Below are positions 1 through 8,110 of a stretch of 64,000 nt of DNA, piece after piece (within the stretch, counting starts at the first letter, position 1; each line of letters begins with the position of its first letter). The notes beneath the pieces are model-generated. The model made no database searches. It was given only the letters and a program-made list of their open reading frames with translations, and was not told the origin of the DNA. The position numbers and the translations under genes were made by a program. Source of the stretch: Corynebacterium marinum DSM 44953. Lineage in GTDB: Bacteria > Actinomycetota > Actinomycetes > Mycobacteriales > Mycobacteriaceae. Location of the stretch: positions 2,418,001-2,482,000 of the forward strand of contig NZ_CP007790.1 of assembly GCF_000835165.1 (NCBI RefSeq), given 5' to 3'.

Positions 1-279
1 GGCGCCCCGAGCCGCGCGGCGGACCCGCCGCGCAGTCCTCCACCAGTCGCGGGGGAGCGAAGCCACGGCCCGGAGGCGACGCACCCCGCGCTCCCCACCC
101 AAGCGGTGAAGAGGAACAGGGACGTGCACGATTCCTGCGCCGAAGCTCTCCGGAAGCGCCCCTGGCGGGCAGAGGAGAGTCACCCGATGACCGTCAGCCA
201 CCGCTGTCTTCAGCAGTTCAGCGAGGACCCTCTCCGCCCCTGAAACTTCCGCGCCTGCATTCACCGCCAGGATGTGCAT
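1..279 (-). CDS. Glycosyltransferase family 4, N-terminal fragment cut by the window edge
   Basis: I translated this by hand on the minus strand; 93 codons are open from an ATG at 277-279 to position 1. The protein starts MHILAVNAGAEVSGAERVL and continues with HRVTLLCPPGALPESF. This is the usual start of a GT-B fold GT4 transferase: a first beta strand, then a Gly-rich acceptor loop of the SGAERV type, then a strand before the 'L.P.G.L' turn. A GGAGG ribosome binding site lies 9 bases before the ATG. The C-terminal nucleotide-sugar half lies outside the window, so donor and acceptor cannot be given. It points away from the polysaccharide genes at 1063-11898 and probably belongs to the same cluster. 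Confidence 0.75.
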   Translation of the reverse strand, partial: MHILAVNAGAEVSGAERVLAELLKTAVADGHRVTLLCPPGALPESFGAGIVHVPVPLHRLGGERGVRRLRAVASLPRDWWRTARRVRRAARGA

Positions 280-677
280 GGTGGAACCTCCAAGGTTCTC
301 GGCTCCCCATGTATTACCCGTGGAGTGGGCGCAGGTCTCCCTAACCACCCAGATCGCGCGTGTCCGGACTCTGGAGGAGCGATTCAAGTTCATTCTTGAG
401 CTAACCGCAACACTACCCCACCCCCGAGTGCGGGCAAGCCCCCGGAAACACCTCACAGGCCCCGCACACACGTACGCATCAGTCCACCACTCCCCCTGAC
501 CCCCGGACCCGGGAACCGGCGCCCGGGCACCCCGGAGAAACAACTGGACACAACCATGCCCCGAGCGACTGCCGGCCGCCCCGGCCGGACCGCCATGCAG
601 CACAGACCACCGCAGGGAAGGGAAAGGAAAGAGGAGACCCCCCCCAGAAAGCACCCCCCATACCCGCCCACTGAATG

Positions 678-709
678 AAAAATCTTCTCAGCTTAAGAGA
701 CTGCTGAGA
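678..709 (-). terminator. Rho-independent terminator-like hairpin, leftward
   Basis: A perfect 7-bp stem (TCTCAGC / GCTGAGA, 686-709) is followed, reading leftwards, by a short A/G step and a run of five T residues (678-682). No gene lies upstream of it on that strand, so it would end an untranslated leader or a small RNA rather than a coding transcript. Confidence 0.45.
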
Positions 710-822
710 TGCCCAAGTCAAGCAACAGATCCGCCATTGTGCCAGCACACAACATGCCGTTCCCGAGGAAACTATCCTGCACTAGTTTCTCCGGAAAGTC
801 GATTCGGTGAGGGTGGTGATCC

Positions 823-828
823 TATAAT
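823..828 (+). promoter_or_regulatory. Consensus -10 box TATAAT
   Basis: This is a perfect TATAAT upstream of the priming sugar transferase. No good -35 box lies 16-18 bases before it; corynebacterial promoters often lack one. If used, the leader to the start at 1063 would be about 225 bases. Confidence 0.4.
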
Positions 829-1062
829 GAACCTACAACTGGACAAACCGCCGGACAGCAGCTAGTCGCCCCCTCGTGAAGGACGACCCATCTGACCTTC
901 CGACAGGAGCACATGCCGCCAACCGGCCCGAGCCGCTCGCCGGACTAATTCGCCCGCAGCAAGAACGCCCGATGAACTGTCGGGTTAAAGCAAGTGTTCT
1001 AACGTTTGACTGGCCGCTTCCCGGAAGCAGGCAAGTCTCCTGTACGGAAGTCAGTGGAGTTT

Positions 1063-2478
1063 ATGGTTCCGATAAACCCGAGTGCATCACCCCGTCAGAT
1101 CCGGGTGGCTGGAAGCGTGTTCCACCGAGCGGAAAACCGCTCAGTCGGAGTCCGGTTCGCCCACTACGTACCGGATCCGTGGCAACGCCTGGCGGATGGC
1201 TTCGCCATCCTCATGGTGTGCCTCCTCGCGGGTCTCCCCCGGCCGGTGCTGACAGCCGCGGCAACGTCCCTCGGCCTGATGGCGGTGCCGCATCTCTACC
1301 GCTTCAGACTCGGCCTGTCAGTGCTCGATGACCTTCCACGACTTCTCGTGGCCGGCACCGTAGTCCCCTTTGTGGCCGTCTCAGTGTTCAATCCGGAGCT
1401 GGATGTACCCCAGACCGTGTACTTCTCACTGGCCATGGCCGCGAGTCTGGTGGCTTTCAAGACCATCGTGTCCGTCTCCCTCGGCATCCGACGCCGGCGG
1501 AGCCCGAAAATTCTGAGCAGGACACTCATCCTGGGCTCCGGGCCGATCGCGCGCCAGCTCAGTAACAATCTCAAGAACATGCCGGAATTCGGGCTACTCC
1601 CCGTGGCACTCGTCGACCGCGAAATAGAACCGGCCCAGCCCATTCCCGGAGTGGTGACCGGCAAGTTGGACTCCAACCTTCCCGCACTGATCCGTGAACA
1701 TCGGGCGACGACCGTCATCATCGCCTTCGGTTCTTTTTCCGACGGCGACCTGCGCAAGGCCCTCCGGTCCTGCGTTCGGGAAGCTGCGGAACTCTACATC
1801 GTCCCCCGCCTCCCCGAATACCTCGACCGGGACAATCGTACCGAGATGATCGGGGCCCTCCCACTGCGGCGGGTGGCCCGTGCGGCCCACCGCTCGCTCA
1901 CGTGGTTCCTCAAACGACCCTTCGACATTCTGGTCAGCGGAGTCGCACTGGTGCTCCTCTCCCCTGTTCTGCTGGCCCTGGCTCTGATGGTGAAGATCAA
2001 CCACAGGACCGCCCCGGTACTGTTCCGGCAGGAGAGGATCGGCATGGACGGGAAACCCTTCGAACTGTTGAAATTCCGGACCATGACGCCAGCTGACCCC
2101 GGCGAATCCGATTCGCGATGGAACATAGCCGGTGACGCCCGCCTGACCCGGCTGGGCGCCACGATGAGACGATTCTCCCTCGACGAGCTACCGCAGATCT
2201 ACAACGTCTTCCGCGGCGACATGGCTCTTGTCGGTCCGAGACCCGAACGCCCCTACTTCGTGGAGAAGTTCAGCCAGGAATTCCCGGACTACCCCGAACG
2301 GCACCGCGTCCCGGTGGGGTTGACCGGGTGGGCCGCCATCAACGGGCTGAGAGGGGACACGAGCATCCGCGACCGTGCCCTCTACGACAACTTCTACATC
2401 GAGAACTGGTCCCCCTGGCTGGACCTCAAGATCCTCCTTCTCACCTTCCGGGCAGTCGTCGGCGGGAGCGGGGGATGA
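1063..2478 (+). CDS. Polyprenyl-phosphate sugar-1-phosphate transferase (priming glycosyltransferase, WbaP/WcaJ type)
   Basis: This enzyme should move a sugar-1-phosphate from a nucleotide sugar to undecaprenyl- or decaprenyl-phosphate at the membrane, the first step of repeat-unit assembly. The 471-residue protein has several N-terminal membrane segments and a nucleotide-binding-like middle domain (TLILGSGPIARQL). The C-terminal bacterial sugar transferase domain begins at KRPFDILVSG and contains RQERIGMDGKPFELLKFRTM and SLDELPQ. It ends with the family motif DMALVGPRPERP. A TTG 57 bases upstream (1006) is in frame, but it has no ribosome binding site. I prefer the ATG at 1063, although its GGAG is only 3 bases away and a GGAAG is 12 bases away. 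The stop overlaps the next gene by 4 bases (ATGA). The sugar used cannot be read from the sequence. Confidence 0.9.
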   Translation: MVPINPSASPRQIRVAGSVFHRAENRSVGVRFAHYVPDPWQRLADGFAILMVCLLAGLPRPVLTAAATSLGLMAVPHLYRFRLGLSVLDDLPRLLVAGTVVPFVAVSVFNPELDVPQTVYFSLAMAASLVAFKTIVSVSLGIRRRRSPKILSRTLILGSGPIARQLSNNLKNMPEFGLLPVALVDREIEPAQPIPGVVTGKLDSNLPALIREHRATTVIIAFGSFSDGDLRKALRSCVREAAELYIVPRLPEYLDRDNRTEMIGALPLRRVARAAHRSLTWFLKRPFDILVSGVALVLLSPVLLALALMVKINHRTAPVLFRQERIGMDGKPFELLKFRTMTPADPGESDSRWNIAGDARLTRLGATMRRFSLDELPQIYNVFRGDMALVGPRPERPYFVEKFSQEFPDYPERHRVPVGLTGWAAINGLRGDTSIRDRALYDNFYIENWSPWLDLKILLLTFRAVVGGSGG

Positions 2479-3509
2479 ACCCCGGGATCGTCTTCGGGGC
2501 GCTGGCGCTGCGCCCGGACGGCAGCGGGGTGCAGACCTACCAACGTGAACTCATCCGGGCCATGGCCAACCTGGTGACTCTGCCCACGCTGGCTGCGGTG
2601 GTGCAGAAGGACGCCGCCGGCGAGCTGCCCGTTTCCGTTCAGCCGTTGATCCGCCCGATCGCCTCCGGAGCGCGGCGGGCCTTCCAGGGCATGATCCCCG
2701 TGTCCGGGGGACTCTTCCACGGCCTCGACGTCGACCTCCCGGTAGGCCAGCGTTCCCCCACCGTGTCCACGGTCCATGACCTTTCCGTCTTCGACACCCC
2801 ATGGGCCATGTCGAGGATGCGGGCCCGCGGCGAACGCCTCCTGATCCGCAGGGCACTACGAAGCGCCGACGCGGTGATCGCGGTGTCCGAGTTCACCGCC
2901 GACCGTGTCGCCGCGTTGACCGGCCGGGAATCAGTGGTGACCCCCCTCGCGCCGGGCCCGTGGGCGAGGGTCCCCTCCGACCAGGTCGTCCGGTTGGTCC
3001 GCAGGAAATACCGCCTCCCGCCGCGCTTCGTCCTGCAACTGGGCACCCTGGAGCCACGGAAACGGCCCGACGTGGTCAATGAGGCCCTGCTGGGGACCGG
3101 GGTCCCCCTCGTCCTGGCAGGGGGAGGCACCGACGGCCCCCGGCGCCCCGCCGGATCGATGGGGTTGGGCTACGTAGACATGGAGGACATACCGGCCCTC
3201 TACCGGGCCGCGGATGTCGTGGCCTACGCCTCCGCCTACGAAGGCTTCGGGCTGCCCCCGGTGGAGGCCATGGCCTGCGGGGCGGTCGTGGTGGCCAGCG
3301 CCGTGGGCGGCATCCCCGAGGCGGTCGGCCAGGGTGCCGTTGTGGTCCCGGGGCTGAATACCTCCCGCTGGCGCGCGGCTCTCCGGACGGCCCTCGACGA
3401 CGTGGATGCCCGTACGAGGCTGCTTGCCGACGCCGCCGTCCGCACCCGCAGCCTAACCTGGGAGAAAACCGCCGCCGCCACCGCCCAGGTGTACACCTCC
3501 CTCCTCTGA
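2475..3509 (+). CDS. GT4-family glycosyltransferase
   Basis: A 344-residue retaining glycosyltransferase with two Rossmann-like halves. The C-terminal half has the donor-site motifs LGTLEPRKRPD (about two thirds along a typical GT4) and YEGFGLPPVEAMACG. The latter contains the E-x7-E-like motif that binds the nucleotide sugar. The N-terminus MNPGIVFGALALRPDGSGVQ fits the acceptor-loop start of the family. Translation is coupled to the priming transferase by the ATGA overlap, so it probably adds an early sugar of the repeat unit on the cytoplasmic side. It ends 17 bases from the convergent GT4 gene. The specific linkage is unknown. Confidence 0.9.
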   Translation: MNPGIVFGALALRPDGSGVQTYQRELIRAMANLVTLPTLAAVVQKDAAGELPVSVQPLIRPIASGARRAFQGMIPVSGGLFHGLDVDLPVGQRSPTVSTVHDLSVFDTPWAMSRMRARGERLLIRRALRSADAVIAVSEFTADRVAALTGRESVVTPLAPGPWARVPSDQVVRLVRRKYRLPPRFVLQLGTLEPRKRPDVVNEALLGTGVPLVLAGGGTDGPRRPAGSMGLGYVDMEDIPALYRAADVVAYASAYEGFGLPPVEAMACGAVVVASAVGGIPEAVGQGAVVVPGLNTSRWRAALRTALDDVDARTRLLADAAVRTRSLTWEKTAAATAQVYTSLL

Positions 3510-3526
3510 CTCCGGGGGTGAAAAGG

Positions 3527-4636
3527 TCACAGCACCCCGGCGACGACCTCTGCCATCTTCCGGCGGAATTCGGCCGGTGAAAAGGTGTCGGCCCATGACG
3601 TGAGAGCTTCCGTGCCGTAGCGGGAATCATCGAAACTCCGTAGGGCGTCAGCGAAGTTGTGGACGACCTCCCGATGGTCGTCCCCGTCCACCAGGACCCC
3701 CGTCTCCCCTGGCCGTACGGTGTCCACCGCTCCCCCTCGCCCCAACGCAATCACGGGGGTACCGCAGGCCATCGCCTCCACCGGAACAATCCCGAAATCC
3801 TCTTCGCCAGGCAGGAGGAGGGCACGCGCACCCCGCACCAGATCCCGCATCTCCGCACCCGGCAGACGACCCCGAAATTCAACCCCCGGCCCCGCTGCCG
3901 CGCGGGCGCGATCCATGTCCCGGCCTTCACCGACGACGATCAGCCTGACCCCTGCCTCAACCGCGGCTGCCACTGCGAGAGGAACCTGCTTGTACGGCAC
4001 CAGCCTCCCCACCGCCACAAAGTAATCTCCCTTCTTCACGCCGTGGTCAGGGGAGAAGAATTTTGTGTCCACCGGAGGATGCACCACGGTCGCCGCCCTG
4101 TCCCACCACTGCTCGATGCGGCCCCGGACAGCAGTGGAATTAGCCACGACAGCGGTGACGCGGGGCGCCCACTTCCTTTCGTTGCCCCGCGCCCGGGCGG
4201 CAAGGGTCCACAGCGCCGCGGACTTGGGGAAGCCGGCCGCCTCGTCCCGGCGGAAGGAGCTGTCCCATGCCCACCGTGCCGGAGAGTGGACATAGGCCAC
4301 TGACGGGGCGTCAACGGCACCGATCGCCGCGAGTGCGAAGGCATGATGGCTGACCACGACCGCATCAACCTCAGCCGACCGTAGACTCCCGTGTCTCAAC
4401 GCCCACGGTACGAGGGGGAGCAGGGGTGCGTAGGATTTCTCGCCCGATGCACGGTAGACCCGCTGCAGCGGACCGGTCCGGACCCGGTCCGCCAACCCCC
4501 CGGGAATGCCTTCTGCCCGCGCGAAGGGCACGTGGACCTCCGCCTCCGGCCAGATTGCCGCGAGCTCGGCGACGACATGCTCACTGCCGGCGATGTCGGT
4601 CAGTCGCTCATGAACGATCGCGATCTTCGATGCCAC
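3527..4636 (-). CDS. GT4-family glycosyltransferase
   Basis: A 369-residue GT4 enzyme. It begins MASKIAIVHERLTDIAGSEH, typical of the mannosyltransferase-like branch, and carries FVAVGRLVPYKQVPLAV, then VVGEGRD and GEEDFGIVPVEAMACGTPV. The start is a GTG at 4634-4636 preceded by GGGAGAG at 7 bases. The reading frame is open further upstream, but that part overlaps the Wzz-like gene and looks non-coding. The first 29 bases overlap the 3' end of that gene, so translation is coupled. It is the last gene of the leftward polysaccharide operon. Confidence 0.9.
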   Translation of the reverse strand: MASKIAIVHERLTDIAGSEHVVAELAAIWPEAEVHVPFARAEGIPGGLADRVRTGPLQRVYRASGEKSYAPLLPLVPWALRHGSLRSAEVDAVVVSHHAFALAAIGAVDAPSVAYVHSPARWAWDSSFRRDEAAGFPKSAALWTLAARARGNERKWAPRVTAVVANSTAVRGRIEQWWDRAATVVHPPVDTKFFSPDHGVKKGDYFVAVGRLVPYKQVPLAVAAAVEAGVRLIVVGEGRDMDRARAAAGPGVEFRGRLPGAEMRDLVRGARALLLPGEEDFGIVPVEAMACGTPVIALGRGGAVDTVRPGETGVLVDGDDHREVVHNFADALRSFDDSRYGTEALTSWADTFSPAEFRRKMAEVVAGVL

Positions 4637-5801
4637 CGCTGCTCTCCCTTTTCTTTCCGGACCGGACCACCACGAAAGTGGGGACACCGCTCTTGACCAG
4701 CCTTTCCACTGCTGTGCCAGCCAAGTTGGCCCGCCGCTCCCCCTTGTCGACCACCACGATGCCCAGCTGTACATCCGAAGGCGACAGTTCCCGCCACCAG
4801 GAAGCCGACCAGCTGGTCTGGTGGAGATGCCCCGGGCCGTGGGAGTGGAACGTCTCTCCGGCGTCTGATTCCCCGAGGACAAGGACGTTCCCGCCATCCG
4901 CCAGCACGGCGGCCGTCCTCGCCTCCGCCAAGGGTGTGAGTCCCCCGCCCGCCGCCGCCATTTCCCGGTCCACTTCGAAGCGTCGACCGATCATCCGGAG
5001 CCAGAGTTCATCCGCCCGCCGGTGTCGTCGCAGCCGCCATATCGTGAGCGGAATCTGCGCGAGAAGGAATATCAGCATCGCCACCACCAGGGTGGTGGAC
5101 CATATCCTGGGCCACACCTGTTCACCGTTGTTGTCGGACTGGGAAAGCACGAACGGCTGCACCTGCTGCGGCCGAAACTCCCGGTTCTCCTGACGGATCA
5201 ATCCGATCTGGTCCTCAAGATCCGCCACGTCCGCCGCCGGATCCTCTGCCCGACGTGCATCGATCTGCTCCTGGATCGCAACGATCCTGCGTTCCGCGTC
5301 TTCCGCCCACACTTGCACGGATCGGGAGGAGAAGGCATCGCTGCGGAGGATCATGGATTCGATGACCGACTCGGCTGCGGCACGCGACTGGCCGATGCTC
5401 GCCGCGCGGGTGGCGACCTCAATCACCCCTGGCACCGCTGTCTCGGCGGCCATCACCCAAGGATCCCCCAGCCCCGCCTCCTCCTTCACCAGATCCCGCG
5501 TTGCATGGTCGTTGGCGATCAACGCGTAGAGGGATCCCAGCCTCGCCCGGGTCTCCGAATCAAGGCTCGCATCGGCGGGGGCGCCAAGGGAGACTTCGGT
5601 CTTCACCTCATACACCGGATCCATCCGGGAGAAAACGAGGAAGGAGATCCCGGCCGCGACCAGTGCGATGACCAGAGCAACAGGGACGGAACGAAGAAAC
5701 GCCGCGAAGATCAGTCCAAGGTCGAGGGGGGTAGGGACGGTGGGGGAGGCCGGAACCCGACCGGATGCCGGCCGCGGATCTGTGGACGCTCTATCCGACA
5801 T
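4608..5801 (-). CDS. Wzz-like polysaccharide chain-length protein with kinase-like cytoplasmic tail
   Basis: A 397-residue inner-membrane protein. It has a Wzz arrangement: one membrane segment near residues 37-58, an extracytoplasmic region with a coiled-coil stretch (about 160-210), and a second segment near 234-255 ending in a basic patch. A roughly 135-residue cytoplasmic domain follows. This tail (NVLVLGESDAGETF, then LGIVVVDKGERR and VPTFVVVRSGKK) has the strand order of a BY-kinase/MinD fold, but lacks the GKS/GKT Walker A lysine and a terminal Tyr cluster. It should set polymer length together with the Wzy-like protein. The start has the strong ribosome site AAGGGGAAGGGA. A separate BY-kinase was not seen in the window. 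Confidence 0.8.
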   Translation of the reverse strand: MSDRASTDPRPASGRVPASPTVPTPLDLGLIFAAFLRSVPVALVIALVAAGISFLVFSRMDPVYEVKTEVSLGAPADASLDSETRARLGSLYALIANDHATRDLVKEEAGLGDPWVMAAETAVPGVIEVATRAASIGQSRAAAESVIESMILRSDAFSSRSVQVWAEDAERRIVAIQEQIDARRAEDPAADVADLEDQIGLIRQENREFRPQQVQPFVLSQSDNNGEQVWPRIWSTTLVVAMLIFLLAQIPLTIWRLRRHRRADELWLRMIGRRFEVDREMAAAGGGLTPLAEARTAAVLADGGNVLVLGESDAGETFHSHGPGHLHQTSWSASWWRELSPSDVQLGIVVVDKGERRANLAGTAVERLVKSGVPTFVVVRSGKKRESSGGIEDRDRS

Positions 5802-5923
5802 TTTCGGATCCCTTCCCCTTTGATCGGACCATCAGCCTTGATCTGAAACTACTACAGAAAGCGCCCGTGGAAAGTGTTTTCCGTCATAATCGCACCTGTT
5901 GCCCTCACTTTCGCGGAACGCCA

Positions 5924-7273
5924 TCACAGCTTTTCGTCCACAACGGACGGGATGCCGTTACGGGGGACCGGCCGTCCGGCCGGGGACCACCCCCCGACCA
6001 GGGCGGCTTCTCCCCGGGGCACCGATGCCGCGCAGGCCAGCAGCAGCCAGAAGTAGAAGTCCAAGGGGAAAATCTCGAGGTAGGTGGAGAACGCGGCCGC
6101 GGCACAGGCGGCTACGGTCACCCCCAGGACCCCCACGGTGAAGCCCCGCTCGAATGCATCTTTCTGAACCCTGATGAGTCGGAGCAGCACGACGATTGCC
6201 ACCACGACCACCACCCCGTAGAGGAAAAGCCCCCACACTCCGAGTTCAAGCCCGATCTTCAGATACTGGTTGTCAGGCTGGTACTCCCGGACCAGAGGGC
6301 CGACGGTCTCCGCAACCTTCTCTGCGGAGGAACCGGTCGTGCCGAGTCCCCCGCCGAAAGGACGGACCAGCATCTGTGGAAGCGTGAGCGACCAGTGCCC
6401 GCCACGTTGCTGCAGGCTGCTCGAAGACACCATGGTTGCCAACACCCCCTGCCGGTCGGCAAGAAGGGCCACCGGCGTCAGGAGCAGGGCGACAACGAGT
6501 ACGGCAGCGAAATATCCGAGCAGTCGGCGATAAAGAACCACCCCCACCACCACCAACGCCACGATCAACCCCAGGAAACTGGCCCGGACAACCGAGGAGG
6601 CCATGGCCAGCAGAAGAATCGGGGCTATCACCCAGAAGAGTCTGGACCGTAACCGGCCGGGCTGTGCCAGGGCCGCAGCTCCCGCGACGGTGAGGACAAG
6701 CATCATGTAGAACCCGAAGGGAAACGGCTGGTTGAATGTTCCGAAGCTGCGGAGGAGCGGACCTGCGGTCCGGATATGCTCATTCCACTCGTAACCCAGG
6801 GTGGCTAGCCGGTACCCACCCGCCACCTGCTGCCACAGGCCGAAGAGAGCACTGAACAGTCCGGTCCCCATGAGGACGGACACCAGCAGGTCTTTGTCTG
6901 CCCGGGTGAAGGGGAAGAAATAGACCACCACAGCTGGAATGAGGTAAAAGAACGCAATCTTCACCGGGAAGGCTGCCGCAGTTCCCAGAACCACGAGGGC
7001 GGACACTGCACCCACCAGGACCAGGACCAGGGCCGGGACCAGCCACGGGACGACGGTGAACCGTTCCCTGGGGCGGGGGGCGAAGAAACCAGCCGTGGCG
7101 ACGGCAAGTACCGCCGCTTCCTTCCAGAACGGGGCTGCCGCGGGCATGATCAACAGAAGGCCATGAAAAGGAACCAGGGCGGCCACGGTAATGAGACCCC
7201 ACTGCGGTCTTCTGGTGGCCACCAGAAAAAGCAGGACGCCTACCACCGCTGTCACTACGATGGCGGTCATCAT
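5924..7273 (-). CDS. Wzy-like O-antigen polymerase / ligase family membrane protein
   Basis: A 449-residue protein made almost entirely of hydrophobic segments (about 10-12). A large periplasmic loop near residues 280-370 contains GGLGTTG and PDNQYLKIGLELG, the usual signature region of the O-antigen ligase/polymerase (Wzy_C) family. It should join lipid-linked repeat units on the outer face of the membrane. The start ATG at 7271-7273 overlaps the stop of the deacetylase gene (ATGA); a second ATG follows directly. A 122-base gap to the Wzz gene shows no clear terminator. Confidence 0.85.
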   Translation of the reverse strand: MMTAIVVTAVVGVLLFLVATRRPQWGLITVAALVPFHGLLLIMPAAAPFWKEAAVLAVATAGFFAPRPRERFTVVPWLVPALVLVLVGAVSALVVLGTAAAFPVKIAFFYLIPAVVVYFFPFTRADKDLLVSVLMGTGLFSALFGLWQQVAGGYRLATLGYEWNEHIRTAGPLLRSFGTFNQPFPFGFYMMLVLTVAGAAALAQPGRLRSRLFWVIAPILLLAMASSVVRASFLGLIVALVVVGVVLYRRLLGYFAAVLVVALLLTPVALLADRQGVLATMVSSSSLQQRGGHWSLTLPQMLVRPFGGGLGTTGSSAEKVAETVGPLVREYQPDNQYLKIGLELGVWGLFLYGVVVVVAIVVLLRLIRVQKDAFERGFTVGVLGVTVAACAAAAFSTYLEIFPLDFYFWLLLACAASVPRGEAALVGGWSPAGRPVPRNGIPSVVDEKL

Positions 7274-8082
7274 TTCCACCAGCTTTCCGGCTCCACGTCT
7301 TGCACAGCCGGCCAGGTCCAACGTGGACGAAGCAGCCACTTTACCCAGCCGAGTCCGCGCATGTCATCGCGCATAGCCATCCGACGGAGGGTGAAGGGGT
7401 CGTCGTCGGGATGGCACCGTCCGTTGGTGAACGACCATCCGGTGCGGTATCCGGCCTCCCTCGTCAGTTCCCTCACCCACTCATTCTGGTGGCCGAAGGG
7501 ATAGCAGAGGTCCACGACCTCCCTGCCTCCCCATTCCGATAACAGTTCCCGGGACCGGACAAGTTCATCCTGTGCCCTGCCCCGATCCATGGCCGGGAGC
7601 GAGACGTGGTTCGCTGTGTGGGAGCACAACTCCGCCCCGGCGGCCACGGCATCCTGTATCTCGCTCAGGTTCATCGTCCTGTCCGCCTTTCCCCACCAGG
7701 GCGGGTGCATGCCTAGGCAAGCGGTCACCGGCAGCAAGGTCCAGGGGATCCGCCTGCTCCGGAGGAAGGGAAGCGCATTTCTGTGGACCCCCACCAGGGC
7801 ATCGTCGAAGACGATGGCGACCTTTCCGGAGACCGGCTGACCGTTGACGAGATTCTCCGCCAGATGCGAGAGATGAACGAACTCATAGCCGAGCCCGGCG
7901 ACCGTCGTGACCTGTTCGCGGAACACGGAGTTCCGCACGGCGTAGAGATACGGCACGGATGAATCGGGGAGGATATCATGGTACGCCAACACCACCCCCG
8001 ACCCTCCGAGACGGTTGGTCACAGGGTCCGCCAGTCTACGGAGTCTCCGTGCTCCGGTGCCTTTCAGGGGTTCGTTTGCCAC
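7270..8082 (-). CDS. Polysaccharide deacetylase (NodB homology, CE4) family protein
   Basis: A 270-residue CE4-type protein. The NodB motifs are VAIVFDDALVG (motif 1, with the catalytic/metal Asp pair), ELCSHTANHVSLPAM (motif 2, metal-binding HxxNH-like) and VVDLCYPFGHQNEW. It has no signal peptide, so it may act in the cytoplasm or on lipid-linked precursors. The chosen start is the GTG at 8080-8082. It has a near-perfect ribosome site, AAGGAGGA, 5 bases away; the longer upstream frame overlaps the flippase gene. It probably removes an acetyl or similar group from a sugar of the polymer. The substrate is not inferable. Confidence 0.85.
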   Translation of the reverse strand: MANEPLKGTGARRLRRLADPVTNRLGGSGVVLAYHDILPDSSVPYLYAVRNSVFREQVTTVAGLGYEFVHLSHLAENLVNGQPVSGKVAIVFDDALVGVHRNALPFLRSRRIPWTLLPVTACLGMHPPWWGKADRTMNLSEIQDAVAAGAELCSHTANHVSLPAMDRGRAQDELVRSRELLSEWGGREVVDLCYPFGHQNEWVRELTREAGYRTGWSFTNGRCHPDDDPFTLRRMAMRDDMRGLGWVKWLLRPRWTWPAVQDVEPESWWK

Positions 8083-8110
8083 GTTATCCTCCTTCTTCCC
8101 ACGTTTGCCG

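Larger units (their letters stand above)
280..1062. other. 783-base divergent intergenic region
   Basis: No convincing gene lies here. The short open frames are rich in Pro, Arg and Gly, overlap one another and resemble no family I know. It separates the leftward GT4 gene from the rightward priming transferase, so it must hold both promoters. It contains a hairpin plus T-run for leftward transcription (678-709), a consensus TATAAT (823-828), and a small dyad CCGGCCG-CCC-CGGCCGG near 570-590. The long leaders leave room for attenuation or a small RNA. Confidence 0.5.

Noticed and set aside
272..499. A 75-codon open frame in the left intergenic region
   Set aside because: No ribosome binding site or family match; it overlaps the start of the leftward GT4 gene on the other strand.
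876..1331. A 151-codon open frame before the priming transferase
   Set aside because: It overlaps the start of the priming transferase in another frame and shows no protein-like pattern.
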